In this document: positions 18,163 through 27,479 of the stretch, in pieces
Position numbering within the stretch: the stretch's first letter is position 1
Layout: each line of letters begins with the position of its first letter
Assembly (NCBI RefSeq): GCF_003337355.1
Contig: NZ_QPJW01000002.1
Location: 539,537-603,536 of the forward strand
Length of the DNA stretch: 64,000 bases
Direction: 5' to 3'
From: Fontibacillus phaseoli
Lineage (GTDB): Bacteria; Bacillota; Bacilli; Paenibacillales; Paenibacillaceae
Made by a program: the position numbers and the translations under genes
Notes under the pieces: generated by a model
What the model saw: only the letters and a program-made list of their open reading frames with translations
Database searches by the model: none
Told to the model about the DNA's origin: nothing

Positions 18163-19002
18163 CTAAATCAGCAGCATGGCAAGGCCCCAGGCTATGAATC
18201 CCGCTGCCAGGGAGCTAAGCATATTCACCGCATCGTTATTCATCCAGCGAAATCCCCGCGCCGGCAACGTACCGACCCCGCAGTGAGTTTCCACCTCCAC
18301 GCTTTTGCCGCATACCGGGCAGAGATTCATCCGCTGTAACGTCGCACCGAGCAGGGAATCGGCAAACGCGCCGGCAAATCCGGACAGGCCGCCTACGACG
18401 ATCCATTGCCATAATGTCAAACTTGATATAGTCTCAGATCCTGCGGCTTCGCTTTCTCCTCCCGTCCAGCCCAGCAGCATCCATGCGGCCCCACCGATCA
18501 TTATTGCTCCGAGAAGCGCCGCAAAACTGCCGAGCGGCGAGACGCCGCCGGACGTACCGGCGGGAAGCGGCTTCCAGGTTAGCACGGAACGCGGAGGTTT
18601 GCGGCTGAGCCCACCCCATTCGGTCGCCCATGTATCGGCCGTCACCGCGCCCATCACGCCCACGAAAACATAAGCCCAGAGCGGATCGGGCCAGATCGCG
18701 TTTCCGATACAGGCGACCATGCCAAGCCCGCCATTCGCCAGCACTTGCCCGGCGTCCCTGCGGCCGCTTTTGGCATAGGACTTCTCCAATTCCCGTTTCC
18801 GGTTACCGCGGAATTTGGAAAACAACGTTGACGTAATAAAGAACAGCAGCAGAATGCCAAACCAAAAAGGATTTCCCGCCCCATAGTATACAGTCCCCAT
18901 CACGGCCGCAGCAATCATGCCCGACAATGATAACGACCGCTTCCAATAAGCGGCCGCAGAGACCAAAAGGGCGCAGAGCGCCCCGATGATCCAATCACTC
19001 AT
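18163..19002 (-). CDS. DUF92 family membrane protein
   Basis: 279 residues with about seven membrane segments and the DUF92 signatures TADTWATEWG, TSGGVSPLG and GAFADSLLGATLQ, plus a zinc-ribbon-like CPVCGK...THCG stretch near residue 225. Plant VTE6, a phytyl-phosphate kinase, belongs to this family, so a polyprenyl-phosphate kinase role is possible; bacterial members are uncharacterised. Its start overlaps the stop of the FAH gene by 4 bp, so the two are translationally coupled. Confidence 0.88.
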   Translation of the reverse strand: MSDWIIGALCALLVSAAAYWKRSLSLSGMIAAAVMGTVYYGAGNPFWFGILLLFFITSTLFSKFRGNRKRELEKSYAKSGRRDAGQVLANGGLGMVACIGNAIWPDPLWAYVFVGVMGAVTADTWATEWGGLSRKPPRSVLTWKPLPAGTSGGVSPLGSFAALLGAIMIGGAAWMLLGWTGGESEAAGSETISSLTLWQWIVVGGLSGFAGAFADSLLGATLQRMNLCPVCGKSVEVETHCGVGTLPARGFRWMNNDAVNMLSSLAAGFIAWGLAMLLI

Positions 19003-19643
19003 TGTTTCGCCTTAGGACCCGACACAATTTCAAAGCTGCCCAGTTCATTGGAACCGTAAGCGATCTGCAACCGGTCGCCCTGATATACTGGCCCCACTCC
19101 TTCCGGGGTTCCCGTAAATATAAGATCCCCTTCATCCAACCCGTATCTGTCGGCAAGATAGTCTACGATCTGCTGCAATGAAAAAATCATATTGCCGATG
19201 TTCCCCCGTTGCACGATTTCTCCGTTTTTCCGCAGTGTAAACTCTTCTCTCGCAGTTTCTGCGGTTCCAGGAAAAGCGATGTAGGGCGTAATCGGTGCCG
19301 AATTTTTAAAACCTTTGGCCGCCGTCCAAGGGTGCCCCTTTTTCTTCAATTCGCTCTGGACGTCGCGCAGCGTAAAATCGATGCCGAACGCCATGACGTC
19401 GACCAGCTCGTCCACAGTCATGCCGGGTTCATAGCGTCTGCCGATGCGCAGCACCAGTTCGGTCTCGTAATGGATTTCACCACGGTTCTCCGGGAGTGTC
19501 AGTCCTTGACGATCCATCGGAACAACGGCATGGGACGGCTTCAAAAAAATCATCGGCTCGGAAGGCACCTCATTGCCCAGTTCCTCGGCGTGTAGCCGGT
19601 AATTGCGGCCCACACAATATACGTTGGAAATCAATTTGTTCAT
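18999..19643 (-). CDS. Fumarylacetoacetate hydrolase family protein
   Basis: 214 residues, the short FAHD1/YcgM-like form. The metal-binding acidic residues are in IHYETELVLRIG (two glutamates) and in GIDFTLRDVQ; KGFKNSAPITP and TGTPEGVGPV are further family marks. Relatives are acylpyruvate hydrolases or oxaloacetate decarboxylases. Substrate not decidable from sequence. First gene of a pair with DUF92. Confidence 0.88.
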   Translation of the reverse strand: MNKLISNVYCVGRNYRLHAEELGNEVPSEPMIFLKPSHAVVPMDRQGLTLPENRGEIHYETELVLRIGRRYEPGMTVDELVDVMAFGIDFTLRDVQSELKKKGHPWTAAKGFKNSAPITPYIAFPGTAETAREEFTLRKNGEIVQRGNIGNMIFSLQQIVDYLADRYGLDEGDLIFTGTPEGVGPVYQGDRLQIAYGSNELGSFEIVSGPKAKQ

Positions 19644-19685
19644 CCTTTTTGCCTCCTGGGTTCACTTGTTCAGATCAACAATACA

Positions 19686-20420
19686 TCAGTTCGGTTCATT
19701 TATCGCCTTACGCCATATATCAGGCCGGTTCGTGCATAAGAGAATGTCACCGTGCATGGCGGCCACCCGCCGCATCCGGCGGACGTCATCCAGCGTCCAG
19801 GCCATAACTTCAATGCCGCGTCTCGCCGCTTTTCCTGCCAGTTCCGCGGATAAGTGCCTGTAATTAATCGAGAGAAAAGAGCAGTGCAGCAATTGGAGCC
19901 GGAGCAGAAGATCATTAGGCTTGCTCTCAATGATCAGCCCCGTCCGGATTCCACGGCCGATTTCCTTGATTTTGGCCAATACCCTGGGTTCGAAGGAAGT
20001 AAGCACGACATCCTGCTCCATTCGATGTTTCTTCACGGCGGAGATGATCTTTTCTTCAATGCCGGGGTATAAATTCCCCTGGGTTTTGACTTCGATATTG
20101 GCCTGTAACCGGCCCTTGATTTTATCCAGAAAATTATCCAGGTTGATCAGCCGTTCTCCGGCATAAGCCTTCGATTTCCAACCGCCGGCATCCAGACTAC
20201 TAAGTTCTTCCCACGTCTTATCCTTAACGGGTCCCCGGCCGTTCGTCGTCCGGTTTAAATTAAAGTCATGAATCAGCAGGGGCACTCCGTCTTTGGAAAG
20301 CTGGACGTCAACTTCAATCCAATGAACATAGGGCTGCTCCATCGCGAGTGTGACTGCGGCCATTGTATTTTCAGGAGCGATTCCGGAAAATCCCCGATGG
20401 GCTACACATAGATTGGACAT
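19686..20420 (-). CDS. Glycerophosphodiester phosphodiesterase
   Basis: 244 residues, one GDPD TIM barrel without a signal peptide, hence cytoplasmic (UgpQ type). Catalytic motifs are intact: AHRG (7-10), PENT (16-19), EVDVQ (~36-40), HDFNLNRTTNG (~51) and IEVK (~110). It hydrolyses glycerophosphodiesters to glycerol-3-phosphate and an alcohol. It lies 32 bp downstream of capA and could be cotranscribed. GGGAGGGAG precedes the ATG. Confidence 0.92.
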   Translation of the reverse strand: MSNLCVAHRGFSGIAPENTMAAVTLAMEQPYVHWIEVDVQLSKDGVPLLIHDFNLNRTTNGRGPVKDKTWEELSSLDAGGWKSKAYAGERLINLDNFLDKIKGRLQANIEVKTQGNLYPGIEEKIISAVKKHRMEQDVVLTSFEPRVLAKIKEIGRGIRTGLIIESKPNDLLLRLQLLHCSFLSINYRHLSAELAGKAARRGIEVMAWTLDDVRRMRRVAAMHGDILLCTNRPDIWRKAINEPN

Positions 20421-20452
20421 ATTCCACGCTCCCTCCCTGCTGCAAAATCAAA

Positions 20453-21844
20453 TCAGGTATTGCCCGCCATGTCAGACGATTCGGTCGACTCCACGGTCCT
20501 GCCGCTCTTCACCGCTACGGATTTGACTTTACCGGACGCTTCAATCGCAACTCCCGGCGAAAAGCCTTCTACCTCTTTCAGCAGTTTGGCTCCTTCCTCG
20601 TCGTTCATCGGAACCGGCTGACCCAGCTCCGTTCTGTAAGGAATCAGCTTCATATTGCAATCGCCTTTTCGCGTACATTCCGCGGCAAAGACGGCTGTCT
20701 CCCATGTTTTCGGATCCTTCGATTTCGTAAAAATAAAATTGCCCGTGCTATACGCGATCCATTTCCCTTTGTATTCCTCGAGCCCCTGCAGTACATGCGG
20801 ATGCCCGCCTACCACCAGATCCGCGCCGGCGTCAATGAAAGCATGAGCCAGCTCCGTTTGGTGCTTTTCGAGCTTTGTTGCCCGCTCCTTGCCCCAATGA
20901 ACCATGACCAGCACCAGATCGGCATTTTTCCGTGCGTTTTGTATGGACTTCAGCGCCTGTTTCGGGTCATAGGCCGCTGCTACTCCCGGATTTTTCCCCG
21001 CTGTCCAGTGAGACTCTGGAATGACCCGGGTAAACCCGCACAAAGCGATCTTGATCCCTTTCCGCTCGATATATAGAGGGGCGTAAGCATCGGTACCATT
21101 TTTTCCGGCACCGACATAGCGGAGCTTGCTCTTTTTCAAATGCTGAATCGTGTCCAGCAAACCTTCAATGCCTTGATCAAGCGTATGGTTATTCGCCAGA
21201 TTTACGGCATCGATCCCTGCTTTGGCAAGTTCGGGTAATGCTTTCGGTGAAGATTTAAACACGAACGTTTTGTTCTCGGCGGCCGTGCCGCCGTCCGTTA
21301 TCGGCGTTTCCAAATTCACGATACTGAGATCATCGTTCTGGAACAAATCTTTCACATACCGGTACGGATAATCATAACCTTCCTTTTCCAGCTTCTCGGC
21401 CACTTTACTCGAAAAGATCGTATCCCCCGCAAAATGAATCAGAAGCCGGTCTGCGGAGTCGGTTTCCTGCACAGGATCCTCCTCCGGTACCTGTTGATCA
21501 TTTTCGCCGGTCAAATCGTCTTCCGGATCGCTCTCGGAAGAGTTGCCGGAATCCGCGGGCTTTTGAACCACAGGGTCCCCGTCAGGCTCTTGATCCCCGG
21601 AGGCCGGATCTTGCTGGTTCCCGGAACCGACAAGATCGTTTTCTTCTTCATGAATTTCTGACGAAAGATTCCCGTTTTCCGAATCGGCACTACCCTTCAT
21701 CGTACGATCAGCCAAAAAAATATAAGCTCCCACGACAACGATGATTAAAATCAGGGATACGTTCAACCCAAGCCAAAAGCGGCTCTGCCGCCGCTGTTTT
21801 TCCTGCTTCTTGTTTTTGTGTTTCTCCGAACGTGGTGGATACAT
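20453..21844 (-). CDS. CapA family (PGA_cap metallophosphatase-fold) protein
   Basis: 463 residues. A basic N-terminus and one membrane anchor (~24-44) precede an acidic, low-complexity linker (~50-140, many D/E/S/Q) and an extracellular PGA_cap domain with FAGDTIFS, VNLETPITD, LANNHTLDQG, VMVHWG and VVGGHPHVLQG, the metal-binding set of the family. The model member CapA acts in poly-gamma-glutamate production; no other capsule genes are nearby. The ATG at 21844 has AAAGGAG 6 nt upstream, while the longer frame to 21937 has no site. It occupies the position held by hemY in the Bacillus hemEHY operon. Confidence 0.9.
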   Translation of the reverse strand: MYPPRSEKHKNKKQEKQRRQSRFWLGLNVSLILIIVVVGAYIFLADRTMKGSADSENGNLSSEIHEEENDLVGSGNQQDPASGDQEPDGDPVVQKPADSGNSSESDPEDDLTGENDQQVPEEDPVQETDSADRLLIHFAGDTIFSSKVAEKLEKEGYDYPYRYVKDLFQNDDLSIVNLETPITDGGTAAENKTFVFKSSPKALPELAKAGIDAVNLANNHTLDQGIEGLLDTIQHLKKSKLRYVGAGKNGTDAYAPLYIERKGIKIALCGFTRVIPESHWTAGKNPGVAAAYDPKQALKSIQNARKNADLVLVMVHWGKERATKLEKHQTELAHAFIDAGADLVVGGHPHVLQGLEEYKGKWIAYSTGNFIFTKSKDPKTWETAVFAAECTRKGDCNMKLIPYRTELGQPVPMNDEEGAKLLKEVEGFSPGVAIEASGKVKSVAVKSGRTVESTESSDMAGNT

Positions 21845-21924
21845 GTTTGACTCCTTTATCCTCATACTCGACTTACTCTTGAACATGATTGATTTTATTA
21901 TATCAGGTAACCCGAAATAAATAG

Positions 21925-21952
21925 AACCCCTCGCCAATTTTAAGCGAAGGGT
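21925..21952 (-). terminator. Weak terminator after hemH
   Basis: A 9-bp stem with one G-T pair (ACCCTTCGC/GCGAGGGGT on the minus strand) is followed by TCTATTTATTT. Confidence 0.5.
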
Positions 21953-22016
21953 ACCTTTCGTCCAAGTCGATATAGCCTGATTGAGCTGATACGGTACTGG
22001 GATAAACGTAATAGTT

Positions 22017-22958
22017 CTATTCTTTTTCCTCGGCCTGGAAAACCAAATCGCTGAGCGCCTCCATATAAAGCGGGTCGGTATTCAATGAATCGATCCGCTC
22101 AAGCCGCATATCCAGCTCTTTTGCGATTCCCTTGGCTTCGATATCGAGATCGTACAGCACTTCCAGGTGGTCCGACACAAATCCGACCGGAGTAACCAGC
22201 ACGTCTTCCACCTGCTCCTGGCTCAAGCTGCGCAGCGTATCCAAAATGTCCGGGCCAAGCCACGGTTCGGCCGTCCGGCCCGCGCTCTGCCAGGTAAATT
22301 GCCACGAGTTGACGCCTGTTGCTTCGGCAACCGCCCGGGAGGTCTCCATCAATTGATCCTGGTAAGGATCCCCCATTTCCAAAATCTTTTGCGGCAGGCT
22401 ATGCGCGCTGAACAGAACTCTCACTTTGCTCCGCTCGGCTCCCGCTTCCTCGAACAAATCCAGTTTCTTCGACACTCTTGCGGCCAATGCCTCAATCAAT
22501 TTCGGATGCAAATGATAGCTGCGAATGAACTCCATGGCGATTCCGGCTTCCGCCGCCTTCGCCTCCGCCCGCTTGATGTAACCTCCGATGCTCATCACGG
22601 AATAATGCGGGGCAAGTACGATTCCGACCGCCTTCTTAATGCCGTCTCCGGCCATCGCCTCTACGCCGTCTTCTATAAACGGGCTGGCATGTTTCAATCC
22701 CTGGTAACATACGAACTCCTTATCGCCATAAGGATTCAACCGATTTAACGTGTCTTGCAATGCGACCACTTGATTATCGGTGTTGGCGCGAAGTGGAAAT
22801 ACGCCGCCGACGATCGCTTCATAGCGGTCTTTCAATTCTTTCAGTTGCTCCGCGGTAGGCGGATTCCCCCGGCGGATATGCGTATAATACGGTTCGATTT
22901 GATCCAAACTTTGCGGTGTGCCGTAGGACATCACCAATACGCCGATTTTCGTGTTCAT
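22017..22958 (-). CDS. hemH: Ferrochelatase (coproporphyrin type by lineage)
   Basis: 313 residues, the usual size of monofunctional Firmicutes ferrochelatase, which inserts ferrous iron into coproporphyrin III (CpfC). Recognised by MSYGTP (10-15), LAPHYSVMS (~115, catalytic His), FSAHSLP (~183) and VTPVGFVSDHLEVLYDLD (~250, metal-site Glu). Directly follows hemE with a 26-bp gap. Confidence 0.96.
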   Translation of the reverse strand: MNTKIGVLVMSYGTPQSLDQIEPYYTHIRRGNPPTAEQLKELKDRYEAIVGGVFPLRANTDNQVVALQDTLNRLNPYGDKEFVCYQGLKHASPFIEDGVEAMAGDGIKKAVGIVLAPHYSVMSIGGYIKRAEAKAAEAGIAMEFIRSYHLHPKLIEALAARVSKKLDLFEEAGAERSKVRVLFSAHSLPQKILEMGDPYQDQLMETSRAVAEATGVNSWQFTWQSAGRTAEPWLGPDILDTLRSLSQEQVEDVLVTPVGFVSDHLEVLYDLDIEAKGIAKELDMRLERIDSLNTDPLYMEALSDLVFQAEEKE

Positions 22959-22984
22959 CCTGTTTTCACCTCAACAAGTTCATG

Positions 22985-24052
22985 TCATGAGTTCAGTTGA
23001 TACTGTTTCCGCTCGCGGATGGCTTTCTCCGAATATTCGTGCACGAAGGACGTCAACTCCTTCAACTTCTCAATTGAAGCTTCGGGAAACAATCCATGGC
23101 CGAGATTAAATATGTATCCGGGCTCTTGCGCTCCCTGATCCATTAAATCCTTGGCATATTGTTTAATGATGTCCATAGGAGCGGTTAAAATATACGGATC
23201 GAGGTTGCCCTGTATAGCAAACTTTCCGCCGGTCCGGCGGCGTCCCTCCGCAATGGATACGCGCCAGTCAAGGCCGATCACATCGGCTTTAAGCCCCGTA
23301 AGCGTCGGCAACAGCTCCCCCGAGCTCACGCCGGGAAAATATATTTTCGGTACATCCAAATCGTCAAGTTCGGCAAAAATACGGGTAATCGTAGGCAAAA
23401 CAAAGCGCTCAAAATCTTTTGGTGCCAGCGCACCGACCCAACTGTCGAACAGTTGGAACGCTTTGCCGCCGCTGTTCACATGGGCCCGCAGATAAGTGAT
23501 TACCATATCGCCGAGTTTGCCCATGAGCTTGTCCCACAATTCCGGCTCTCCGTACATCAGGCTCTTCGTGCGGATATAGCTTTTCGAAGGACGGCCTTCA
23601 ATCAGGTAACTCGCTATCGTAAACGGCGCGCCGGCAAAAGTGATCAGCGGTACGTCCAGTTCCCGGTCCAGAATGGAAATCGTCTCCAGAATATGCGATA
23701 AATCCTTCTCCACGTTAATCGGCTTCAGCCGCTCGATGTCTTCTCTGGATCGAATCGGGTTTTCGATGACGGGTCCGATATTTTTTACGATATCAAAGTC
23801 GATGCCCAGCGAAGCAACGGGATTCATAATGTCCGAATATAAAATAGCCGCGTCTACGTCCAGTTTGCGCACCGGCATCATCGTAATTTCCGCAGCCAGC
23901 TCAGGCTGCCGGCAAATTTCGAGCAAACTGTATTTTTCCTTGATTTTCCGGTACTCCGGATCATATCTGCCTGCCTGGCGCATGTACCACACAGGGAGAC
24001 GATCGACTTCCTGCCTGCGGCAAGCCTTGATAAAGCGGTCGTTAAATGCCAC
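22985..24052 (-). CDS. hemE: Uroporphyrinogen decarboxylase
   Basis: 355 residues. Catalyses the four decarboxylations of uroporphyrinogen III to coproporphyrinogen III. Family signatures: PVWYMRQAGRY (~20-30) and GAPFTIASYLIEG (~140). I use the GTG at 24052 because GGAGG lies 8 nt upstream; a TTG at 24067 overlaps that site. First gene of the heme pair; the third step enzyme (hemY/cgoX) is not in this window. Confidence 0.96.
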   Translation of the reverse strand: MAFNDRFIKACRRQEVDRLPVWYMRQAGRYDPEYRKIKEKYSLLEICRQPELAAEITMMPVRKLDVDAAILYSDIMNPVASLGIDFDIVKNIGPVIENPIRSREDIERLKPINVEKDLSHILETISILDRELDVPLITFAGAPFTIASYLIEGRPSKSYIRTKSLMYGEPELWDKLMGKLGDMVITYLRAHVNSGGKAFQLFDSWVGALAPKDFERFVLPTITRIFAELDDLDVPKIYFPGVSSGELLPTLTGLKADVIGLDWRVSIAEGRRRTGGKFAIQGNLDPYILTAPMDIIKQYAKDLMDQGAQEPGYIFNLGHGLFPEASIEKLKELTSFVHEYSEKAIRERKQYQLNS

Positions 24053-24086
24053 GAACCCAGCCTCCAATCATAAATCTTTAATATAT

Positions 24087-24122
24087 ATTATGCCTTTTTT
24101 AAAAGTAAGTAACAACTGTCAC
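24087..24122 (-). promoter_or_regulatory. Promoter and dyad of hemE-hemH
   Basis: On the minus strand TTGTTA (24110-24115) and CATAAT (24087-24092) are 17 bp apart. The -35 lies inside a near palindrome at 24109-24122 (GTAACA AC TGTCAC), a possible repressor site. Confidence 0.55.
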
Positions 24123-24183
24123 ACCGACTTGTCCGATGACAATCGTATGACATTCCTCTGCCGGAACGCCCAGCAAATTATGC

Positions 24184-24189
24184 TATACT
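24184..24189 (+). promoter_or_regulatory. Extended -10 of the MFS gene
   Basis: TATACT preceded by TGC forms an extended -10 box about 50 bp before the MFS start codon. No clear -35 is seen. Confidence 0.45.
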
Positions 24190-24239
24190 GTAAAGACTTT
24201 GTTTTCCAACCAGATGAGCTGAAAGGAAGTGAAAGCACA

Positions 24240-25451
24240 TTGAAGACCTGGAAAGTCAATCTCATTGTGCTTTGGTTCGGACAGTTTCTGGTCAATGCCG
24301 GAATGACGATGATTACGCCGTTTTTATCGCTGTATCTGGCCAGAAATCTGCATGTGCAAGGCGAACATGCCATCGGCATTTGGGCGGGGCTGATCTTCGC
24401 CGCGAACTTTGCCACATCTTTTATTTTTCAGCCGTTGTGGGGCAAGCTTGCCGACAAATACGGCCGCAAAATCATGCTGCTGCGTTCCGGCTTCGGCATG
24501 GCCATCGTCATAACGCTGATGGGCTTTGCCACCCAGCCTTGGCATCTGCTGGCGCTGCGCCTGCTGAACGGCACGATCTCCGGCTTTAATCCGGCCGCCG
24601 TGGCCCTGGTCTCGGGCACCTCGCCGAAGGAACGGATGGGCTTTGCGATGGGCACCATCCAGTCGGGAACCGTGGCCGGCACCATCCTTGGCCCGCTGAT
24701 CGGCGGCCTGATGGCGGAATATGTCGGTTTTCGCCCCATTTTTTATATCACCGGTGCCCTGCTGTTCATCGCCTCCATGCTCGCCCTGCTGTTCGTGCGC
24801 GAGAAGTTCGACCGGGAAGAAGCGGCCCATACGCCGCAAGTCTCCGTACTGCAAGGCTTCATCGAGCTTAGCAAAACTCCGCAACTGACCGCCCTGTTCG
24901 CGGTAACGTTCCTGCTTCAATTCGCCATGCTCAGCCCGATGTCCCTACTGCCTCTCTATGTCGAGAAGCTGCATGGCGTTGCGACGGACGTCCCTTTCTG
25001 GGCCGGGTTTGTCACGGCCGTCACCGGCATTTCGAACATGGTGACCTCCCCTGTACTGGGACGATTCAGCGATAAAGTCGGAGCGCACCGCATTTTGACG
25101 TTCTCATTGATTGGTGCTGCCGCTACCCTAATTCCACAAGCGTTCGTACAATCGGTGTGGCAACTCATCCTCATCCGTTTCTTAATGGGAATCTTCATGG
25201 GCGGACTCCTGCCGAGCGTAAACGCGCTGATTCGGTTCTACACCCCGGACGGCATGGAAAGCCGGGCCTTCGGTTTCAACAGTAGCACCCTCGCGCTCGG
25301 CAACATGCTCGGTTCCCTGGTCGGCGGCTTCCTGTCCGGTTTCATCGGCATCGAGGGTATCTTCATCATCTCCGGCATCCTGCTGCTCATCAATACCATC
25401 TGGGTAAGATGGAAGCTATACGCCAAGCCGAAAATGACGTCGTTCAGGTAA
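24240..25451 (+). CDS. MFS multidrug-type efflux transporter
   Basis: 403 residues with twelve membrane segments. GKLADKYGRKIM between helices 2 and 3 is the MFS motif A, and GRFSDKVGAHRI is its echo in the second half. The layout is that of DHA1 drug:proton antiporters (MdtG-like). The start is a TTG at 24240 with AAAGGAAG about 10 nt upstream; the open frame continues further back but through the divergent promoter region. Substrate unknown. Confidence 0.9.
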   Translation: MKTWKVNLIVLWFGQFLVNAGMTMITPFLSLYLARNLHVQGEHAIGIWAGLIFAANFATSFIFQPLWGKLADKYGRKIMLLRSGFGMAIVITLMGFATQPWHLLALRLLNGTISGFNPAAVALVSGTSPKERMGFAMGTIQSGTVAGTILGPLIGGLMAEYVGFRPIFYITGALLFIASMLALLFVREKFDREEAAHTPQVSVLQGFIELSKTPQLTALFAVTFLLQFAMLSPMSLLPLYVEKLHGVATDVPFWAGFVTAVTGISNMVTSPVLGRFSDKVGAHRILTFSLIGAAATLIPQAFVQSVWQLILIRFLMGIFMGGLLPSVNALIRFYTPDGMESRAFGFNSSTLALGNMLGSLVGGFLSGFIGIEGIFIISGILLLINTIWVRWKLYAKPKMTSFR

Positions 25452-25469
25452 ATAAACTTCTCAGCAAAC

Positions 25470-25500
25470 AAACCCGTCCGGTTGATCCGGGCGGGTTTAA
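25470..25500 (+). terminator. Terminator of the MFS gene
   Basis: AAACCCGTCCGG pairs with CCGGGCGGGTTT (one mismatch) across TTGAT. Confidence 0.75.
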
Positions 25501-25964
25501 GTTTTGGTTAATCGTACAAAGTCCCGCTGCAAGTTGTTATCATACATGACGGAGGCCGACCACATCGGCCTTTCTAGCAAACCAAGAAATTGGGTGAACG
25601 CTAGAGATGCAGCGGTTAAATGGCGTACAAGTTACGAAGCTATTTGGTTGCTAATTTCTAAATTCGATACGAATGATGGTTGTAGGGCTTGTGGTTAAAG
25701 TTTAATATAGAGCGTGCGAGTGTGGTTTGTGACGGTACAATGTTACTCTAAGGCTATTTGCGGCATACTCGGTCCGCTATTTTCCGCTAGCGGTTTACCC
25801 GCAAATGTATCACGAAACTCTAAAGTTACTTTATAACCAGAAGGCCATGCATCTGCCATAGCGTTCCATCTCAGCCGTGCATCAAAACTAATATTCATTA
25901 ACAACACTGACTCAATAATTTAAGGAGCCAAATATCGGCCAGACATCTATCTTTAGCTAGACCG
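25501..25964. other. Gene-free spacer with hairpins
   Basis: No supportable gene. It holds an AGGCCGA/TCGGCCT hairpin near 25553-25571 and an inverted pair ATTTGCGG (25756-25763)/CCGCAAAT (25799-25806). A 64-codon frame here has no ribosome site and no recognisable family. Confidence 0.5.
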
Positions 25965-26577
25965 CCTGCTCCGGAATGAATTAACTGGATAATATACAGT
26001 CCCAGTTAATTGGGCCATAAAGCTCTTTCGAGCGAAATTAACTGTAGGAAATCCAGTTAATTTCACTCAGGTAGCGGCAGGCGACGCCTAGGTCAGCATT
26101 AGCCGCCTGCTCTGAATCGAATTAGCTGGATAATATACAGTTAATTCCGGACTTTGGCGCGAGTTTAGAGAAATAACTGGAAACCTTACAGTTATTTTCT
26201 TCGTTTCAGCGCCTCCACATGCAAAATGGTCCAATTAGCTGGAGGTTTTCCAGTTAATTGGACCATAAAGCTCCTTCGAGCGAAATTAACTGTAGGAAAT
26301 CCAGTTAATTTCTCCCGCTCGCAGCAGGCGACGCCTAGGTCAGCATTAGCCGCCTGCTCTGAATCGAATTAGCTGGATAATATACAGTTAATTCCGGACT
26401 TTGGCGCGGGTTTAGAGAAATAACTGGAAACCTTGCAGTTATTTTCTTCGTTTCAGCGCCTCCACATGCAAAATGGTCCAATTAGCTGGAGGTTTTCCAG
26501 TTAATTGGGTCATAAAGCTCCTTCGAGCGAAATTAACTGTAGGAAATCCAGTTAATTTCTCCCGCTCGCGGCAGGGG
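25965..26577. repeat. 247-bp tandem repeats made of CAGTTAATT hairpins
   Basis: Two nearly identical 247-bp copies lie at 26084-26330 and 26331-26577. An earlier partial copy (25965-26083) has an internal deletion. Each full copy contains about four hairpins built on an AACTG/CAGTT core, such as AATTAACTG with CCAGTTAATT and a CCAATTAGCTGGA/CCAGTTAATTGG pair. No protein-coding potential seen. Confidence 0.9.
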
Positions 26578-26634
26578 ACGCGGCACCTACGTCCAGCCCC
26601 AAGATCCCCATATTTGAAGCAGCCGCTTACCCGG

Positions 26635-27261
26635 CTACTTCACGACCGCCAGCGCCAAGCCGTCATAGGCCGGTAGCATGGTGCTGATCAGCCGCTCATC
26701 GGTGGCGATCATATCATTGAATTTCCGCATCGCCAGGACGGAAGGGCCGTTCTTGTCCGGATTCAGCGTCCGGCCGCGAAGCAAAGTATTGTCCCCGGCG
26801 ATGATCGCGCCGGGCTTGGCAAGTCGGATCGCGTATTCCAGGTATACGGGATAGTTTTCTTTGTCAGCATCGATCAAAAAAAAGTCAAACCGTTCGCCCC
26901 GGCTCTCCAACTGCTTAAGGCTATCCAGCGCCGGGCCCACCATGTATTCGGTTCCTCTGCCAAAACCGGCGAGTTCCAGATTCCGGCGGGCCAAAGCGGC
27001 ATTATCCTCTTTTAGCTCCAAGGATATCAGACGGCCGCCCTCCTTCATCCCCCGCGCCAGGCAAACGCCGCTGTAGCCGCCGAGAGCCCCTATTTCGAGA
27101 ATGGAGCCCGCTTTCGATACGGTAGCGAGCATCGTCAACAGCCTGCCATAACCCGGTGCGATCGACACATCGTTCAAACCGCTCTCTTTTATTGAAAGGC
27201 TTACACTACTCAGAATTTCATCTTCCATATATAAATCTTCACTATATTGCTCAGGGGTCAT
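26635..27261 (-). CDS. SAM-dependent O-methyltransferase
   Basis: 208 residues, the normal size for the bacterial YrrM/catechol-type O-methyltransferase family 3. LEIGALGGYSG (~55-65) is the SAM glycine loop, LISLELKED the ribose-binding acid strand, and LIDADKENYP with GDNTLLRG the metal-binding region. ATG at 27261 with GGAGGAG about 11 nt upstream; the frame runs on to 27372 but adds an unlikely hydrophobic stretch. A small-molecule target is likely but unknown. Confidence 0.88.
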   Translation of the reverse strand: MTPEQYSEDLYMEDEILSSVSLSIKESGLNDVSIAPGYGRLLTMLATVSKAGSILEIGALGGYSGVCLARGMKEGGRLISLELKEDNAALARRNLELAGFGRGTEYMVGPALDSLKQLESRGERFDFFLIDADKENYPVYLEYAIRLAKPGAIIAGDNTLLRGRTLNPDKNGPSVLAMRKFNDMIATDERLISTMLPAYDGLALAVVK

Positions 27262-27479
27262 GATCCCGCACACTCCTCCGGTTATCGGTTCAATCAAATC
27301 GGTCAAACACTCAACGGGAAACATCAGCATGAAAAACAGGGGGAAAAGCATAATAAGGGCCGCCGCCTCCATATCCCCATTTCAATTTCCCGTTTGTATC
27401 TTATTTAACATTGGCCTATACTGAATTGTATGGTTTTTACATACGAACCACAAGTATTTCACGGAGTTGATAGAATAGC

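Noticed and set aside
25504-25698. 64-codon frame after the MFS gene
   Set aside because: No ribosome site, no family; overlaps a hairpin.
25965-26577. CRISPR-like array
   Set aside because: The units are 247-bp tandem duplications without short repeats alternating with unique spacers, and there are no cas genes.
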